Source: Sphingomonas sp. QA11
GTDB taxonomy: Bacteria; Pseudomonadota; Alphaproteobacteria; Sphingomonadales; Sphingomonadaceae
Direction of reading: 5' to 3'
NCBI RefSeq assembly: GCF_028473665.1
Contig: NZ_CP098774.1
Coordinates: forward strand, 2,790,001-2,854,000
Length of the DNA: 64,000 nt
Below, one piece after another: positions 16,640 to 26,047 of the stretch. The notes under the pieces are model-generated. The model was not told the origin of the DNA, searched no databases, and saw nothing but the letters and a program-made list of their open reading frames with translations. Positions within the stretch are counted from its first letter, which is position 1. Each line of letters begins with the position of its first letter. Made by a program: the position numbers and the translations under genes.

Positions 16640-18940
16640 TCAGAATTTGTACCGCGCCTTGATCCCATATGTTCGAGGCGCTGCCGGTCCAGCGACGTCA
16701 TTGCCGCCCGTACCGGCCCCTGCCCCAGCGAGGTAGTATTCATTCAACAGGTTACGCCCGAAAGCCTGAAAGCTGAACCGTGAATTGGTAGGCGTCCAAG
16801 TCACCGCTGCGCTCACGACATGAAAGGCATCCTGCCGCAGGCGATTTTCCGGCTCCCAGAAATAGTGCGACTTGAATCCATCGCTCGCATTGAACTCCAA
16901 GCGCCCGATGTTCGTGTCGACCTCGTAGTTCACGCCGAGTACGTAGGAAAACTTCGGCGCATTTGGCAATTGACGGCCCGACAGGTCGCATACAGCGCTC
17001 GTGAAGCCACCTAACACGGTGCCTGTAACGACCCGGGGGGTTGTGCAAATTCCGCCTGGAAACTCACTGTATTTTGCATCAAGCAACTCCGCCGCGAGAG
17101 TGAAGGTCAAACCTTTTGCTGGGGCCAAGACAATATCAAGATCGACCCCTTTGATATGTGCTCTCGCCGCATTGTAAAGAAGCGACCCTCCTGGAGGTGC
17201 CGGCGGCGCTGTAGTGCGCAGCTGAATATCCTTGTAGTCATAGTAGAACGCTGACGCATTGACTTGCAGGACGTGATTGGCAGTTCGCGACTTGAAGCCA
17301 ATCTCGAACGCGTCGAGAACTTCCGGGCGCGAGGCAGGGTTCGTAAAGCTTATCGGGTTGAAACCGCCCGATTTGAAACCCCGATTGTAGGACGCATAGA
17401 GATTGACCTCCGACGCCAGTTCCTGAGAAAGCACCGCACGATAGGTCACCTTTCCAAATGTAACGTCGGTGTCGATTCCATTCGGGAACCCGGTGAAAGG
17501 TTGTCCCGGCCTCGTCACCGTCGTCGACGGGAGAACAGGGATCGAGTTCGGTCGACCAGCCAGAGGCGTGAGAAGCCCATCAAGCGTCTTATTGTCGCTC
17601 GTGTAGCGTAGACCTAGCGTCACCTTGGTCGTCGGCGTAATTTCGTAGGTGCCATCCGCATAACCCGAATATGACTTGGTGCGTTGAATGCCGTCGGTGC
17701 GCGTAGGCACAGGCGCGACACATACCGTCCCGACGCACACGCCGTAGACGTCCGATATGATTTCCGTCCTGTCGCGATAATAGAAGCCGCCAATGATCCA
17801 CGAAAACTTCGAATCGGAGTCCAACGATGCCAGTTGGAGTTCTTGACTGAATGTCTTCGCGGTTTGCAGCCCGCCGAGGAAGACCGCGCCTTGGCCGGCT
17901 ACGAGGTTACCAAAGTTACCGCTTTGCACCGAAAGACTTGGCGAACGGTTATCGATGTAGCCAGTGGTGCTCGTAAGCGTCGCGAAACCGAACCGCTGCT
18001 CGATTTTAAGAGATACATTGTATTGGCGCTGCTTCGCCGAAGGGTCGATGCGTTCATTAATGAGGAATTTTCCACGGAATACGGATCCGTCGGCACCTAC
18101 CGAACCTGGAAAGATATATTGGCCGTTACCCTGATCGGTTTTGACGTTGTCGTAGAACCCGCGCAATGTGACGGTCGTATCAGCGCTCGGGCGCCACTGC
18201 AGTTTCCCCTGTATCCCGAAGTCCTTGAACTTGTAGACGTCGCTCCCCGTGTAGAGGTTCCGGCCCCAACCATCGGCCTGGTTAATGTACACGACAGCGA
18301 CGTTGGCCGCGAGCGTTTCGCTAATCGGCACCGAGCCATAGAAGTTGAACTGGGTCGTTTGGTAATTCGCATAGCTCGCCGATGCGTCGACCGCCAACTC
18401 GCTGCCAGGGTCGCGAGTAATGACATGGATCAGGCCGCCGGTGGTGTTGCGCCCATATAGCGTGCCCTGCGGCCCCTTAAGAACCTCAATTCGTTCGATG
18501 TTGTTGAAGGAGAACGCCGACGAGGCCGAGTTCGGCAGATACAGACCGTCAAGATACGTCGCGATAGGCACTTCCGTGCTGTAGCCCGCGCTTGTCGTGC
18601 CGACGCCACGCAAGAAGGCGTTCACGCCCACCAAGGTACGGGCCTGACTAAGGCCCGCCGTGATCTGTGGAAGATCGTTGGTGCTCTGAATGCCCAACTT
18701 GGTAAGCGTCTCGCCCTTGAACGCAACGATGGAGATAGGAACGTTCTGCAGGTTCTCTGAACGGCGATTAGCGGTGACGATGATATCGTTGACGCCGGCG
18801 TCATCCCTTGCCGGATCAATATCCGCCTTGCTCGATCCAGCACCAGCCTGGCTCGAAGGGAGCGCAGACTGCGCCTGAGCCATCGCCGGAATCGCGGCGA
18901 TCAAAGCGCCCGATGCGAGCGACCACGGTCTAATACGCAT
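16640..18940 (-). CDS. TonB-dependent outer-membrane receptor
   Basis: 766 aa. Signal peptide MRIRPWSLASGALIAAIPAM ending AQAQ; plug domain with VTANRRSENLQNVPISIVAF (TonB-box/plug start) and RIEVLKGPQGTLYGRNTTGG; then a 22-strand barrel ending in aromatic TYGIKARYKF. This is the sphingomonad type usually tied to uptake of large or poorly soluble organic substrates. It faces the Rieske-1 operon's direction and is separated by ~400 bp holding AT-rich promoter-like DNA, suggesting its own regulated promoter. Substrate probably the island's aromatic compound (inference). Confidence 0.93.
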   Translation of the reverse strand: MRIRPWSLASGALIAAIPAMAQAQSALPSSQAGAGSSKADIDPARDDAGVNDIIVTANRRSENLQNVPISIVAFKGETLTKLGIQSTNDLPQITAGLSQARTLVGVNAFLRGVGTTSAGYSTEVPIATYLDGLYLPNSASSAFSFNNIERIEVLKGPQGTLYGRNTTGGLIHVITRDPGSELAVDASASYANYQTTQFNFYGSVPISETLAANVAVVYINQADGWGRNLYTGSDVYKFKDFGIQGKLQWRPSADTTVTLRGFYDNVKTDQGNGQYIFPGSVGADGSVFRGKFLINERIDPSAKQRQYNVSLKIEQRFGFATLTSTTGYIDNRSPSLSVQSGNFGNLVAGQGAVFLGGLQTAKTFSQELQLASLDSDSKFSWIIGGFYYRDRTEIISDVYGVCVGTVCVAPVPTRTDGIQRTKSYSGYADGTYEITPTTKVTLGLRYTSDNKTLDGLLTPLAGRPNSIPVLPSTTVTRPGQPFTGFPNGIDTDVTFGKVTYRAVLSQELASEVNLYASYNRGFKSGGFNPISFTNPASRPEVLDAFEIGFKSRTANHVLQVNASAFYYDYKDIQLRTTAPPAPPGGSLLYNAARAHIKGVDLDIVLAPAKGLTFTLAAELLDAKYSEFPGGICTTPRVVTGTVLGGFTSAVCDLSGRQLPNAPKFSYVLGVNYEVDTNIGRLEFNASDGFKSHYFWEPENRLRQDAFHVVSAAVTWTPTNSRFSFQAFGRNLLNEYYLAGAGAGTGGNDVAGPAAPRTYGIKARYKF

Positions 18941-19349
18941 TTTCCCCTCCCCGGAGCCGTTTTTATACGTCCGGCCCTATCGACGACCGAATCGAGACTC
19001 ACCTTAGAAAAATAGTTTATAATCGCAAAGCGATTTTTTTCATCTCGAGCTCGTGCCTTATGTCTGGCAATTGCCTTGTCGATGCAGTGCTGAACCCCTG
19101 CGGCGCCAGAAAGACGGCTCATCTATGACCGTTGCGCCTCGTCACATTGCTTAATCACAAGGTCGAGATAATATATTTTTTGTAAGGTCTTCGCCCAACC
19201 GCAGAAGGGCCCAGGTCAAGAGGCGTTCCCGGCAAGGTCAGGGCCGCCTCACATCTCGGTTAAGCCCCTATAGTTGCTCGGTCGAGCTGGCCCTCGACGC
19301 TGCTACGAATGACCACAGAGCATCGTGGCGGCAAGTTTGCCCTGCCGCA
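18941..19349. other. Non-coding upstream region of the TonB receptor
   Basis: No supported gene. It is AT-rich for this genome in two places: AGAAAAATAGTTTATAATCG near 19002 and the block at 19166-19181. It holds the promoter for the receptor on the minus strand and the 3' side of the Rieske-1 gene. Confidence 0.5.
19166..19181. promoter_or_regulatory. AT-rich palindromic block, copy 1
   Basis: AGATAATATATTTTTT, identical over 16 bases to copy 2 at 24914-24929; core AATATATT is palindromic. It lies between Rieske-1 and the TonB receptor, upstream of the latter. Proposed operator for a catabolic regulator of the island (inference). Confidence 0.35.
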
Positions 19350-20399
19350 TCAGGTCTCGGCGCGCTGATCAACGCCGCATTTCGACTCCTCCGCGATCAG
19401 CTTCGCGAGCGCGCGTCGGGCCAGAACTCCAGCAGCGTCGCCGCGGAGAAGCAGCGGTTTCAAAGTCCAGAAGTCCTGGTCGCCCATCATCGCCTGCTGC
19501 GCCTCGATCATCGGCTTGTCCTCACCGCCGAACGCCCTTTCCACCACGCTGAGGAGACGAGCGTCGAGATCGGGCTCGTTGTGCCTGAAGGATCGCGTGC
19601 CGGCCCAGAAATAGTGGGTCGATCGATCCGTTTCGGGAGTCATGAAATGAACGGTGCGGATCTCACGCGCGCCTTCCCGTGGCGTTCCCGCTGGCGTCAG
19701 CCCGCTAATGTGCGTCATCAACGCCGGGGCATCCCAGATCACGTCGCTCCACACGTCAACGGGCTCATCCACCTCGTAGAGCGCGGCGAACATCGGCGAC
19801 GGTCGATCCTGGCGCCAGGCACGCTCATAGTAGACACGGGAGCCTTCCTGGCGCGTGCGCGGCTTGACCGCAGCACTTGCCTCGTCGGCGTTGAACGTCG
19901 CCCGGTGGACGAAGGCGACGTGGGAGAGGTCGAGAATGTTGTCAGACATCAACTCGTAGTTCGCGCTCGTGTGCACATATGACGTCATGCGGGAATAGCC
20001 AGACTCGGGACGAAGGAAGAACAGGTCCGGAAGCAACGACACGTCCGCCGTCTCCGGATCGCCCATCCAGATCCACAAACCGCCATAGATCTCGATTAGC
20101 GCATATTTCCTGAGCCTCGCGGCGACGGGGGTCGCGCCGTCAGCCTGCGGATTGAACACGCACTTCCCTTCACGATCGAACTCGAGCCCATGATAGGGGC
20201 ACTGGATGCGATCGTCTTTCACGTTACCCAGGTGGAGTGGCGCGAAGCGGTGAGGACACCGGTCCGACAGCGCGATGGCGTCGCCGCCACTCGTCCGGTA
20301 TATCACCACCGGCTCGTTGAGGATCGTCCGCGCGAAGGGTGCATCCACGACCTCATCGGACCAGGCCGCCAAATACCAGCAACTTCTGAGGAAGGTCAT
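19350..20399 (-). CDS. Rieske oxygenase alpha subunit 1 (VanA/DdmC-like O-demethylase family)
   Basis: 349 aa. N-terminal Rieske [2Fe-2S] motifs CPHRFAPLHLG and CPYHGLEFD (Cys-X-His, Cys-X2-His); catalytic iron motif SDNILDLSHVAFVH (Asp, His, His); C-terminal DUF-like domain HYFWAGTRSF. The architecture matches vanillate and dicamba O-demethylase oxygenases, which use a reductase and sometimes a ferredoxin. Start at 20399 (MTFLRSCWYLAAWSDEV) because family members begin exactly there; upstream codons run through a C15 tract. Last gene of the operon Rieske-2, MFS, NTF2-like, Rieske-1. Confidence 0.92.
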   Translation of the reverse strand: MTFLRSCWYLAAWSDEVVDAPFARTILNEPVVIYRTSGGDAIALSDRCPHRFAPLHLGNVKDDRIQCPYHGLEFDREGKCVFNPQADGATPVAARLRKYALIEIYGGLWIWMGDPETADVSLLPDLFFLRPESGYSRMTSYVHTSANYELMSDNILDLSHVAFVHRATFNADEASAAVKPRTRQEGSRVYYERAWRQDRPSPMFAALYEVDEPVDVWSDVIWDAPALMTHISGLTPAGTPREGAREIRTVHFMTPETDRSTHYFWAGTRSFRHNEPDLDARLLSVVERAFGGEDKPMIEAQQAMMGDQDFWTLKPLLLRGDAAGVLARRALAKLIAEESKCGVDQRAET

Positions 20400-20453
20400 A
20401 CTTTTCTCCGTTATGCCACGCGCCGGCCAAGGAAAAGTGCGCCCGACCTGGCG

Positions 20454-20468
20454 CCCCCCCCCCCCCCC
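20454..20468. repeat. C15 homopolymer (G15 on the coding strand)
   Basis: Fifteen consecutive C between the NTF2-like stop (20474) and the Rieske-1 start (20399), i.e. G15 in the transcript about 55 nt before the start codon. Such tracts are prone to slippage and could vary expression or be a length error in assembly. Confidence 0.9.
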
Positions 20469-20473
20469 GGCGG

Positions 20474-21139
20474 CTAGCTCGCGAAGAGATGTCCGCGGTC
20501 TCCATGCGAAAGCCAACGCTGCAACCTCTCGTCCAGGGCTGCAATTTCCGGTCCCCGCGTCCCCGGCAGATCGCGGCTCACGTCAAACCCCATCTTCGTC
20601 TGAAGGTACGCGAGATGCCGATAGCCAATGGGAAAACCGTTCAAGATTTCGTCATCGAGTTCGAGGCGGGCGTCTGGGCGGACCGTGTCGATACGATCGA
20701 TCTCATAGACGGGCTGGCGCAAAAGCAGCCGCCAGCGACCGTCGAGGACTTCCAAGGCGTCCATGAACCGCCCGTGGCAGGTCACGTCGACGTCGACGCC
20801 ATCCAGCTTGCCCCGTTGCAGGATTTGCATCTTGGTTTGCGCGACCGCTCGCTGGCCCACGATCTCGATGCTCGATCCGCCGAGCGCATGCAGACCGATC
20901 ACGCTGGCGTCGAACATCCTGCGACACCCGGCGATGAACTCCGGCGCGGTGGCGCTGAACCAGGTCGCATTCATCCGGCCGTCGGGATGCCACAGATCTG
21001 AGAATCGATCCCAATCGCCGGCATCGCGCAAGACGACCCAGTTCTCGAGCAAATCCCGGATGGCCGAACGATCCACGATGTCCTCAAGCGTGGACGATCT
21101 CTCGTAGGATCGTGCAAGCCGAGTATCTTCCTCCACCAC
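20474..21139 (-). CDS. NTF2-like (SnoaL_4) protein
   Basis: 221 aa with an N-terminal NTF2-like fold: VDRSAIRDLLENWVVLRDAG then DWDRFSDLWHPDGRMNATWF, ending the fold with GRFMDALEVLDGRWRLLLRQ. Relatives are Rieske dioxygenase beta subunits or SnoaL-like cyclases/dehydratases; this one is longer by a C-terminal tail. It starts at GTG 21139, immediately after the MFS stop codon, with GAGGAGG upstream, so it is translationally coupled. Probably a pathway enzyme or a partner of a Rieske alpha subunit. Confidence 0.75.
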   Translation of the reverse strand: MVEEDTRLARSYERSSTLEDIVDRSAIRDLLENWVVLRDAGDWDRFSDLWHPDGRMNATWFSATAPEFIAGCRRMFDASVIGLHALGGSSIEIVGQRAVAQTKMQILQRGKLDGVDVDVTCHGRFMDALEVLDGRWRLLLRQPVYEIDRIDTVRPDARLELDDEILNGFPIGYRHLAYLQTKMGFDVSRDLPGTRGPEIAALDERLQRWLSHGDRGHLFAS

Positions 21140-22489
21140 TTATCGTGCCTCCTCAGTGTTTCCGGATGCTACGGGTATCCGCCAGACCAACAGCGCCGCG
21201 ATCAGAGGACCACAGGCGAAAATCATCGAGACGGTGCTTCGCGAAAAACCCTCGGCGAACATCCAGCCGGCCATTGCCGGGGCGACGGCGCTGGCCGCGC
21301 GCCCCACACCTATTACCAGTCCGATGCCCGATGCGCGCTGCAAGGGGGCGAAGCTTGACGTCAGGATGCCGTAGAACAACCCGGTGCTCGCGACGCCGCA
21401 AAAGCCGTATATGCAGGCGGCTGTCATCAGGACAGCGAGTACCGGTGGTGCGTGGCCGAGTATGAGCAGTGCAACGGTGCAACCGATCATCATCAGTCCC
21501 GCCAGGCGGGTTGCCGCGAAGCGGATTGCGAGCAACCCTATCACGACGCCGCCGAGCATGCCCGTCGCGTGGGAGACGGCTGACACCGAACTCGCGACGG
21601 TCAAGGAAAATCCGAGGTCGGAGATCTGCTGCGGAAGCCAGTTGATGATGTAGAATGTCGTGGTGGCCATCAGCAGGTTGATCGCAATGAGCCTCGCGGT
21701 CGTCGCCGCGGCCCCCGCCGAGAAAAGCACCCGATATGGTTGCCGGACCGCTTCGACCGGCGCGGCCGGTACTGCCGCAAGCGGCCGGTGACCTAGGCGA
21801 GCGAGGACATGGTTGATCCGCGGAAGGGCGTCTGGTGCTCCGCAGGTCAGAAGGTATGCGGGTGACTCAGGCAGGAAAAGCAGAACGGGTATGACAAGGA
21901 CAGCCCCGCCAATCGCGCCCAGCAGGAATATCCAATGCCAGCCCAGCGCAGGCAAGGCGGCCGATGCCAGGACACCGCCCAGAATGCCCCCCACGGGGAA
22001 GCCGATCGTCGCGATCGCCGCCACGGCGATCGGACGAACGCGGCGGTTGGCGAACTCCGCCGCGAACAGGGCAGTCAACGGGACCACCGCGCCGATCCCG
22101 AGACCCGTGACGAATCGCCCAGCAGCGAGCATCTGCGGACCTGAAGCGACGCCGGCCATCATTGACCCGAAGGTCATCGCGGCCAGACCGCCAAGCAGAA
22201 GGGGTCGACGTCCGAGCCGGTCGGCGATCGGAGATAGAAAGATGGAACCGATGGCCATGCCCATCAGGCTGCTCGAGAGAATGATCCCGAGGAAACCCTT
22301 ACCCAGGTGCCATTCGCGCGTGACGGCGGGAGCCACCAGCGCCATCGCGAGGGCGTCGTAGCCGTCCAGAATCGCGAGGAGCATCGTCACCCCGAGAACG
22401 ATGAACTGCCGACTGCGCATCGGCAGCGCATCGAGGGTGTATCCTGAGACGTCGATCCCGGACGTATCGCGCTTTGCCTCCATCTTCAT
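21140..22489 (-). CDS. MFS permease, aromatic acid:H+ symporter (AAHS) type
   Basis: 449 aa with 12 predicted membrane helices. The first helix holds LLAILDGYDALAMAL, the DGYD motif needed by AAHS carriers such as PcaK/BenK; the loop 2-3 motif is LSPIADRLGRRPLLLGG. It likely imports an aromatic carboxylate across the inner membrane. Start ATG 22489 follows AGGAAAGA; the frame stays open upstream without homology. Between the Rieske-2 and NTF2-like genes on one transcript. Confidence 0.9.
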   Translation of the reverse strand: MKMEAKRDTSGIDVSGYTLDALPMRSRQFIVLGVTMLLAILDGYDALAMALVAPAVTREWHLGKGFLGIILSSSLMGMAIGSIFLSPIADRLGRRPLLLGGLAAMTFGSMMAGVASGPQMLAAGRFVTGLGIGAVVPLTALFAAEFANRRVRPIAVAAIATIGFPVGGILGGVLASAALPALGWHWIFLLGAIGGAVLVIPVLLFLPESPAYLLTCGAPDALPRINHVLARLGHRPLAAVPAAPVEAVRQPYRVLFSAGAAATTARLIAINLLMATTTFYIINWLPQQISDLGFSLTVASSVSAVSHATGMLGGVVIGLLAIRFAATRLAGLMMIGCTVALLILGHAPPVLAVLMTAACIYGFCGVASTGLFYGILTSSFAPLQRASGIGLVIGVGRAASAVAPAMAGWMFAEGFSRSTVSMIFACGPLIAALLVWRIPVASGNTEEAR

Positions 22490-22579
22490 CGGCTCAGTCT
22501 TTCCTGCCAGGCTTCGGCCGCGAAGAACTGCAACGAATCTCGACAGGGGCAACGATCAGACGCGCGGCATGCGGTGCAA

Positions 22580-23818
22580 TCACGCCGATGCCGCTTCCGC
22601 GGTCCGCTGAGTATAGAAGTTGCCCGACGGCACCGTCAGCACTTCCTTGCCCGGTTCGTATGCGATGTTGATGGGATCCCCGCCGTTCTGCACTTTTTTG
22701 ATCTCCCGGCGAAGGACGCGACGTTGCAGGCCGATGCCCTTGTCCGACGTGACGAGATGCTCCTGAGAGTGGCTGGGCAGGCCGTTGGGGCCTTGCGTCG
22801 ACTGCGCCTCATAGTCGTTGGGGGCATCCTGACGTTCCTCGGCCGTCATTTCGGACCATGGCTTAAGATCGCCCAGACCAAGATCGGAGAAGGGACGCTT
22901 GAAATCCGGCCCGACCTTCAGGATGTTGATCGCGCGAACATGGTTGTCATCCACGGGAACGAAGATCGAGACATGTCCTCCGGCGCCCACGATCGCCCCC
23001 GGGTTGACGGTCATGTTGGGGGCAAGCCATGTAAGAATGCGCTTCATATGACGGCCATCGGGCAGATCGCGCTCCGCCCGGTATATGACGCCCCGGTCGA
23101 TCTCCTCCCAGTCGACTTTAGGCAGAACAGCCATGCGCGCGTCGAAGTGCGTCACCCCGTTATTGGAGTGCAAGTAGAACACATGAAAGGGATCCATGTT
23201 GTTGTCATTGAGGTTGAGCCACGAATAAGGCACAACTTCGGGACCATTCAAATCAGCGTGGGCGGAGAAACTGTTGTCGAGCACATAATAGCGCTCATTC
23301 TCTTCTAATTGCTCAAGGTGCTCCAGCTTCGGCAGTAGCGGCATCTTGTCGGGCGGCCCCATATAGGTCCAAATCGTGCCGTATTGCTCGCGAAGGGGAT
23401 ACCATGGCTGGCGAGCCGACGCCCGGTTCAGGCCGCCCTTGGGCTCGCAAGGCTGGTCAAGACAGTTTCCTTCGACGTCGAATTTCCAGCCATGATAGCA
23501 GCAGCGGATACCCCCCGACTCTACCCGACCATATAGAAGCGATGTGCCACGATGCATGCAGTGGGGGAAGAGCAGGCCCGGACGGCCGTCCTTGTCGCGA
23601 AACAGAATAAGGTCCTCGCCCAGAATGCGAATCTGCTGGGGTCGGTCTGTCACGTTGTGAGACGCGCGAACGGGCAACCAGTAGCGGCGGAAAAATTCTC
23701 CGCACGGCGTCCCTGGGCCGACTTCGGTCAGCAACTTCTCAGCGGTTGGCTGCGGATGGCCATAGGCGGTGCCGGTCAGTGGCTGTGCGACGGCCGATGC
23801 GTCAGTCATGGAGGGCAT
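22580..23818 (-). CDS. Rieske oxygenase alpha subunit 2 (phthalate 4,5-dioxygenase-like)
   Basis: 412 aa. Rieske ligands in FPHCMHRGTSLLYG and CCYHGWKFDVEGNC; mononuclear iron motif NDNNMDPFHVFYLHSNNG with the two His; C-terminal QRRVLRREIKKVQNGGDP. It is longer than, and distinct from, the two VanA/DdmC-like proteins of this island and resembles one-component-type phthalate dioxygenase large subunits that use a fused reductase. It is first in its operon and divergent from the LysR gene. Confidence 0.92.
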   Translation of the reverse strand: MPSMTDASAVAQPLTGTAYGHPQPTAEKLLTEVGPGTPCGEFFRRYWLPVRASHNVTDRPQQIRILGEDLILFRDKDGRPGLLFPHCMHRGTSLLYGRVESGGIRCCYHGWKFDVEGNCLDQPCEPKGGLNRASARQPWYPLREQYGTIWTYMGPPDKMPLLPKLEHLEQLEENERYYVLDNSFSAHADLNGPEVVPYSWLNLNDNNMDPFHVFYLHSNNGVTHFDARMAVLPKVDWEEIDRGVIYRAERDLPDGRHMKRILTWLAPNMTVNPGAIVGAGGHVSIFVPVDDNHVRAINILKVGPDFKRPFSDLGLGDLKPWSEMTAEERQDAPNDYEAQSTQGPNGLPSHSQEHLVTSDKGIGLQRRVLRREIKKVQNGGDPINIAYEPGKEVLTVPSGNFYTQRTAEAASA

Positions 23819-23893
23819 CCTTTCCCATATTATTCACAGCCGGGATGCTAGGCTTCGTGGAAATCCGTGACTAATGCCTATAACGCTTCAGCA

Positions 23894-24853
23894 ATGCCTG
23901 AAAATTATAGTGAGAGTGAAGTGAGGCTAAGTCAGATCAGGAACTTCGTCGCGGTCGCCGAGCGCGGCAGCGTTCAGGGCGCAGCCCGGCAGATGGGAAT
24001 CACGCAGCCGGCTGTCACGCGCAGCGTACGCGAACTGGAGCAGGAACTCGGCGCGACGCTCTTCGAGCGAACGGGATCCGGCATGGTTCTGACGAAAATT
24101 GGCCAGACCGTCCTGCGTAGAGCCAGCGGAATAAAGTCCGAGGTCGAGCGAATTGGCGAAGAAGTCGCCCAACTGACAGGTCGACGGGTCGGAACCGTAA
24201 CGGTCGGTCTCTCTTTCGTCGCGCACGCGGGATTGCTCCCCAAGGTCATCGACGCCTTTCGAAGGCGCGAGCCGGACGTCCACGTGACAATAAAGGAAAG
24301 CCTGTTCCAGAACATCGAAGCGGAGATCAGCAACGGAACCGTGGATTTCTACGTGGGCCCCATTCCACCGGCTTACGCTCTCCACAGCAAGATGTTGATC
24401 GAGCCGCTCTTCGAAAACCGTCGACAAATATTCTGCCGCCGGGGGCACCGGCTGGCCGGGGCTAAATCGCTCTCCGAACTGACGGAGGCGAGGTGGGTTT
24501 CGATGTCCGTGGCGCAGAATCCGATGGACGATCTCGCCGCCCAATTCAGCTTGCACGGGTTGCCCGCGCCGCAGGCCGTCGTGCGCGCGGAGACGATGTT
24601 GAGCATGATCTTCATCGCCGGTTCGTCCGATCTGCTCACCGCGCTGCCTCAACAGCTCGACCGGCTGATCGGAATAAGAAGCAGCCTCGTCCGCATACCG
24701 GTGGCGGAGCAACTGGCATCCTCAAGGATATGCATCGTGAAACGGGCCTCGATCCCGCTCGCGCCCGCCGCTGAAATTCTAAGCGATCTCTTCAGACGCG
24801 CGGCAATCGCCCACGCCGCGACGTTGCCCGGCACTGAGGCGCTGACGCGCTAG
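23894..24853 (+). CDS. LysR-family transcriptional regulator
   Basis: 319 aa (or 310 from GTG 23921, which has a GAGAGTGAA upstream). HTH: VRLSQIRNFVAVAERGSVQG then ITQPAVTRSVRELEQELGAT; substrate-binding domain from about residue 95 (RVGTVTVGLSFVAHAGLLPK). It is divergent from Rieske-2, 75 bp away, and so is the likely inducer-responsive activator of that operon. LysR proteins typically bind a pathway aromatic or its product as co-inducer; the ligand is unknown. Confidence 0.9.
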   Translation: MPENYSESEVRLSQIRNFVAVAERGSVQGAARQMGITQPAVTRSVRELEQELGATLFERTGSGMVLTKIGQTVLRRASGIKSEVERIGEEVAQLTGRRVGTVTVGLSFVAHAGLLPKVIDAFRRREPDVHVTIKESLFQNIEAEISNGTVDFYVGPIPPAYALHSKMLIEPLFENRRQIFCRRGHRLAGAKSLSELTEARWVSMSVAQNPMDDLAAQFSLHGLPAPQAVVRAETMLSMIFIAGSSDLLTALPQQLDRLIGIRSSLVRIPVAEQLASSRICIVKRASIPLAPAAEILSDLFRRAAIAHAATLPGTEALTR

Positions 24854-24913
24854 CGGCAAACCCCCGCTGAGGACATTGCGTCATGCGCGCCGGGCCGAAA
24901 TCCATTAAACTGT

Positions 24914-24930
24914 AGATAATATATTTTTTT
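24914..24930. promoter_or_regulatory. AT-rich palindromic block, copy 2
   Basis: AGATAATATATTTTTTT, 70 bp upstream of the VOC gene, sharing 16 consecutive bases with copy 1. Position suits a promoter -10/-35 region or an operator. Confidence 0.4.
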
Positions 24931-25000
24931 CTGATATCGATGCTTCCTTTAGCAGGGTTTACGCGACGCAGTTCGCGAGACCGAGAACTGGGAGGATGAG

Positions 25001-25936
25001 GTGACAATAGCAAAGGCGCTCGACGTGGAGGCGGTTCGTTTTTCGGCGCCAGATCTGAGCCAGATGCACCAATTTCTGATCGATTTCGGTTTGCTGGATG
25101 CGGACGATGCGGGTGACGGGCTATTGCGGATGCGTGGCACGGGCAGCGCGCCATTCGTTCACGAGACGATTGAAGGAGCGGCGGGCTTCGCCGGGCTAAC
25201 CATGCGCGTGCGGAGCCTGGATGATCTCGAAGCGCTTGCGAAGATCGAAGGCGGGGCGGTCGAAGCTGCAACTGGCCCCGGCGGCGGTTTCAGAGTCGCA
25301 TTGCGCGATCCGGACGGTTTCGTCGTGGAAGCGATTGCCGAGAAGGCACGCGCGCCTGAACTTTCTCACGGCTCACGCGACTCTTGGAATGTAATCGCGC
25401 GCCGCGAGCGCGAGGGACGCGCCAAACGGCTAGCAGCGGGGCCAGCCAACGTCATCCGCCTGGGCCATGTCGTGCTCAATGTGACAAACCTGGCCGAGAG
25501 CTGGAAATGGTGGCAGAGTCGATTCGGCTTGCTGGTTTCCGACGAAGTCCGCACGCCGAACGGTGACGTTGCCGCATTATTTATCCGGTGCGATCGTGGG
25601 AGCGAAACGGTAGATCATCACACGCTCAATTTCGCGTCGGTCCCGGGACTGCCCGCACAATTCCATCACGCAGCATTCGAGGTCGCCGATCTGGACGACC
25701 TGATGGCCGGCAGCAGGCATCTCGAAATCAAGGGGTATCATCACGATTGGGGGGTGGGCCGTCACATCCTGGGGAGCCAGGTGTTCGATTATTGGAAGGA
25801 TCCATGGGGCCATCGCGTCGAGCATTGGACCGATGGCGACTTGTTCGACGCGAGCGTTGCGCCGAACATCACCGATATCCCGACGATGATGGGCCACCAA
25901 TGGGGCCCAGACGCCCCGGCCGATTTCGCCGCCTGA
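25001..25936 (+). CDS. VOC-superfamily extradiol-dioxygenase-like protein
   Basis: 311 aa with two vicinal-oxygen-chelate modules: about residues 5-115 (VEAVRFSAPDLSQMHQFLID) and 147-280 (RLGHVVLNVTNLAESWKWWQ). The second keeps a 2-His-1-carboxylate set: His in RLGHVVLNV, His in QFHHAAFEV and Glu in HRVEHWTDGD, as in type I extradiol catechol dioxygenases. Ring-fission is therefore plausible. Starts at GTG 25001 after GGAGGATGA. It stands alone, flanked by an AT-rich block and a hairpin. Confidence 0.85.
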   Translation: MTIAKALDVEAVRFSAPDLSQMHQFLIDFGLLDADDAGDGLLRMRGTGSAPFVHETIEGAAGFAGLTMRVRSLDDLEALAKIEGGAVEAATGPGGGFRVALRDPDGFVVEAIAEKARAPELSHGSRDSWNVIARREREGRAKRLAAGPANVIRLGHVVLNVTNLAESWKWWQSRFGLLVSDEVRTPNGDVAALFIRCDRGSETVDHHTLNFASVPGLPAQFHHAAFEVADLDDLMAGSRHLEIKGYHHDWGVGRHILGSQVFDYWKDPWGHRVEHWTDGDLFDASVAPNITDIPTMMGHQWGPDAPADFAA

Positions 25937-25945
25937 ATCGATATC

Positions 25946-25974
25946 GGCGAGGATCGGACGTCCCGGTCCTCGCC
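25946..25974. terminator. Hairpin between convergent VOC and BKACE genes
   Basis: 12-bp stem GGCGAGGATCGG with CCGGTCCTCGCC (one wobble) and 5-nt loop, 9 bp after the VOC stop. It lies between convergent genes; there is no strong T-run on either side. Confidence 0.6.
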
Positions 25975-26047
25975 ACTAGATAGCCTCATCGTTTTTCACG
26001 CGGCGCACCCGATATGATGCACCTTGATATTTTATTGGGGTGGTGAA

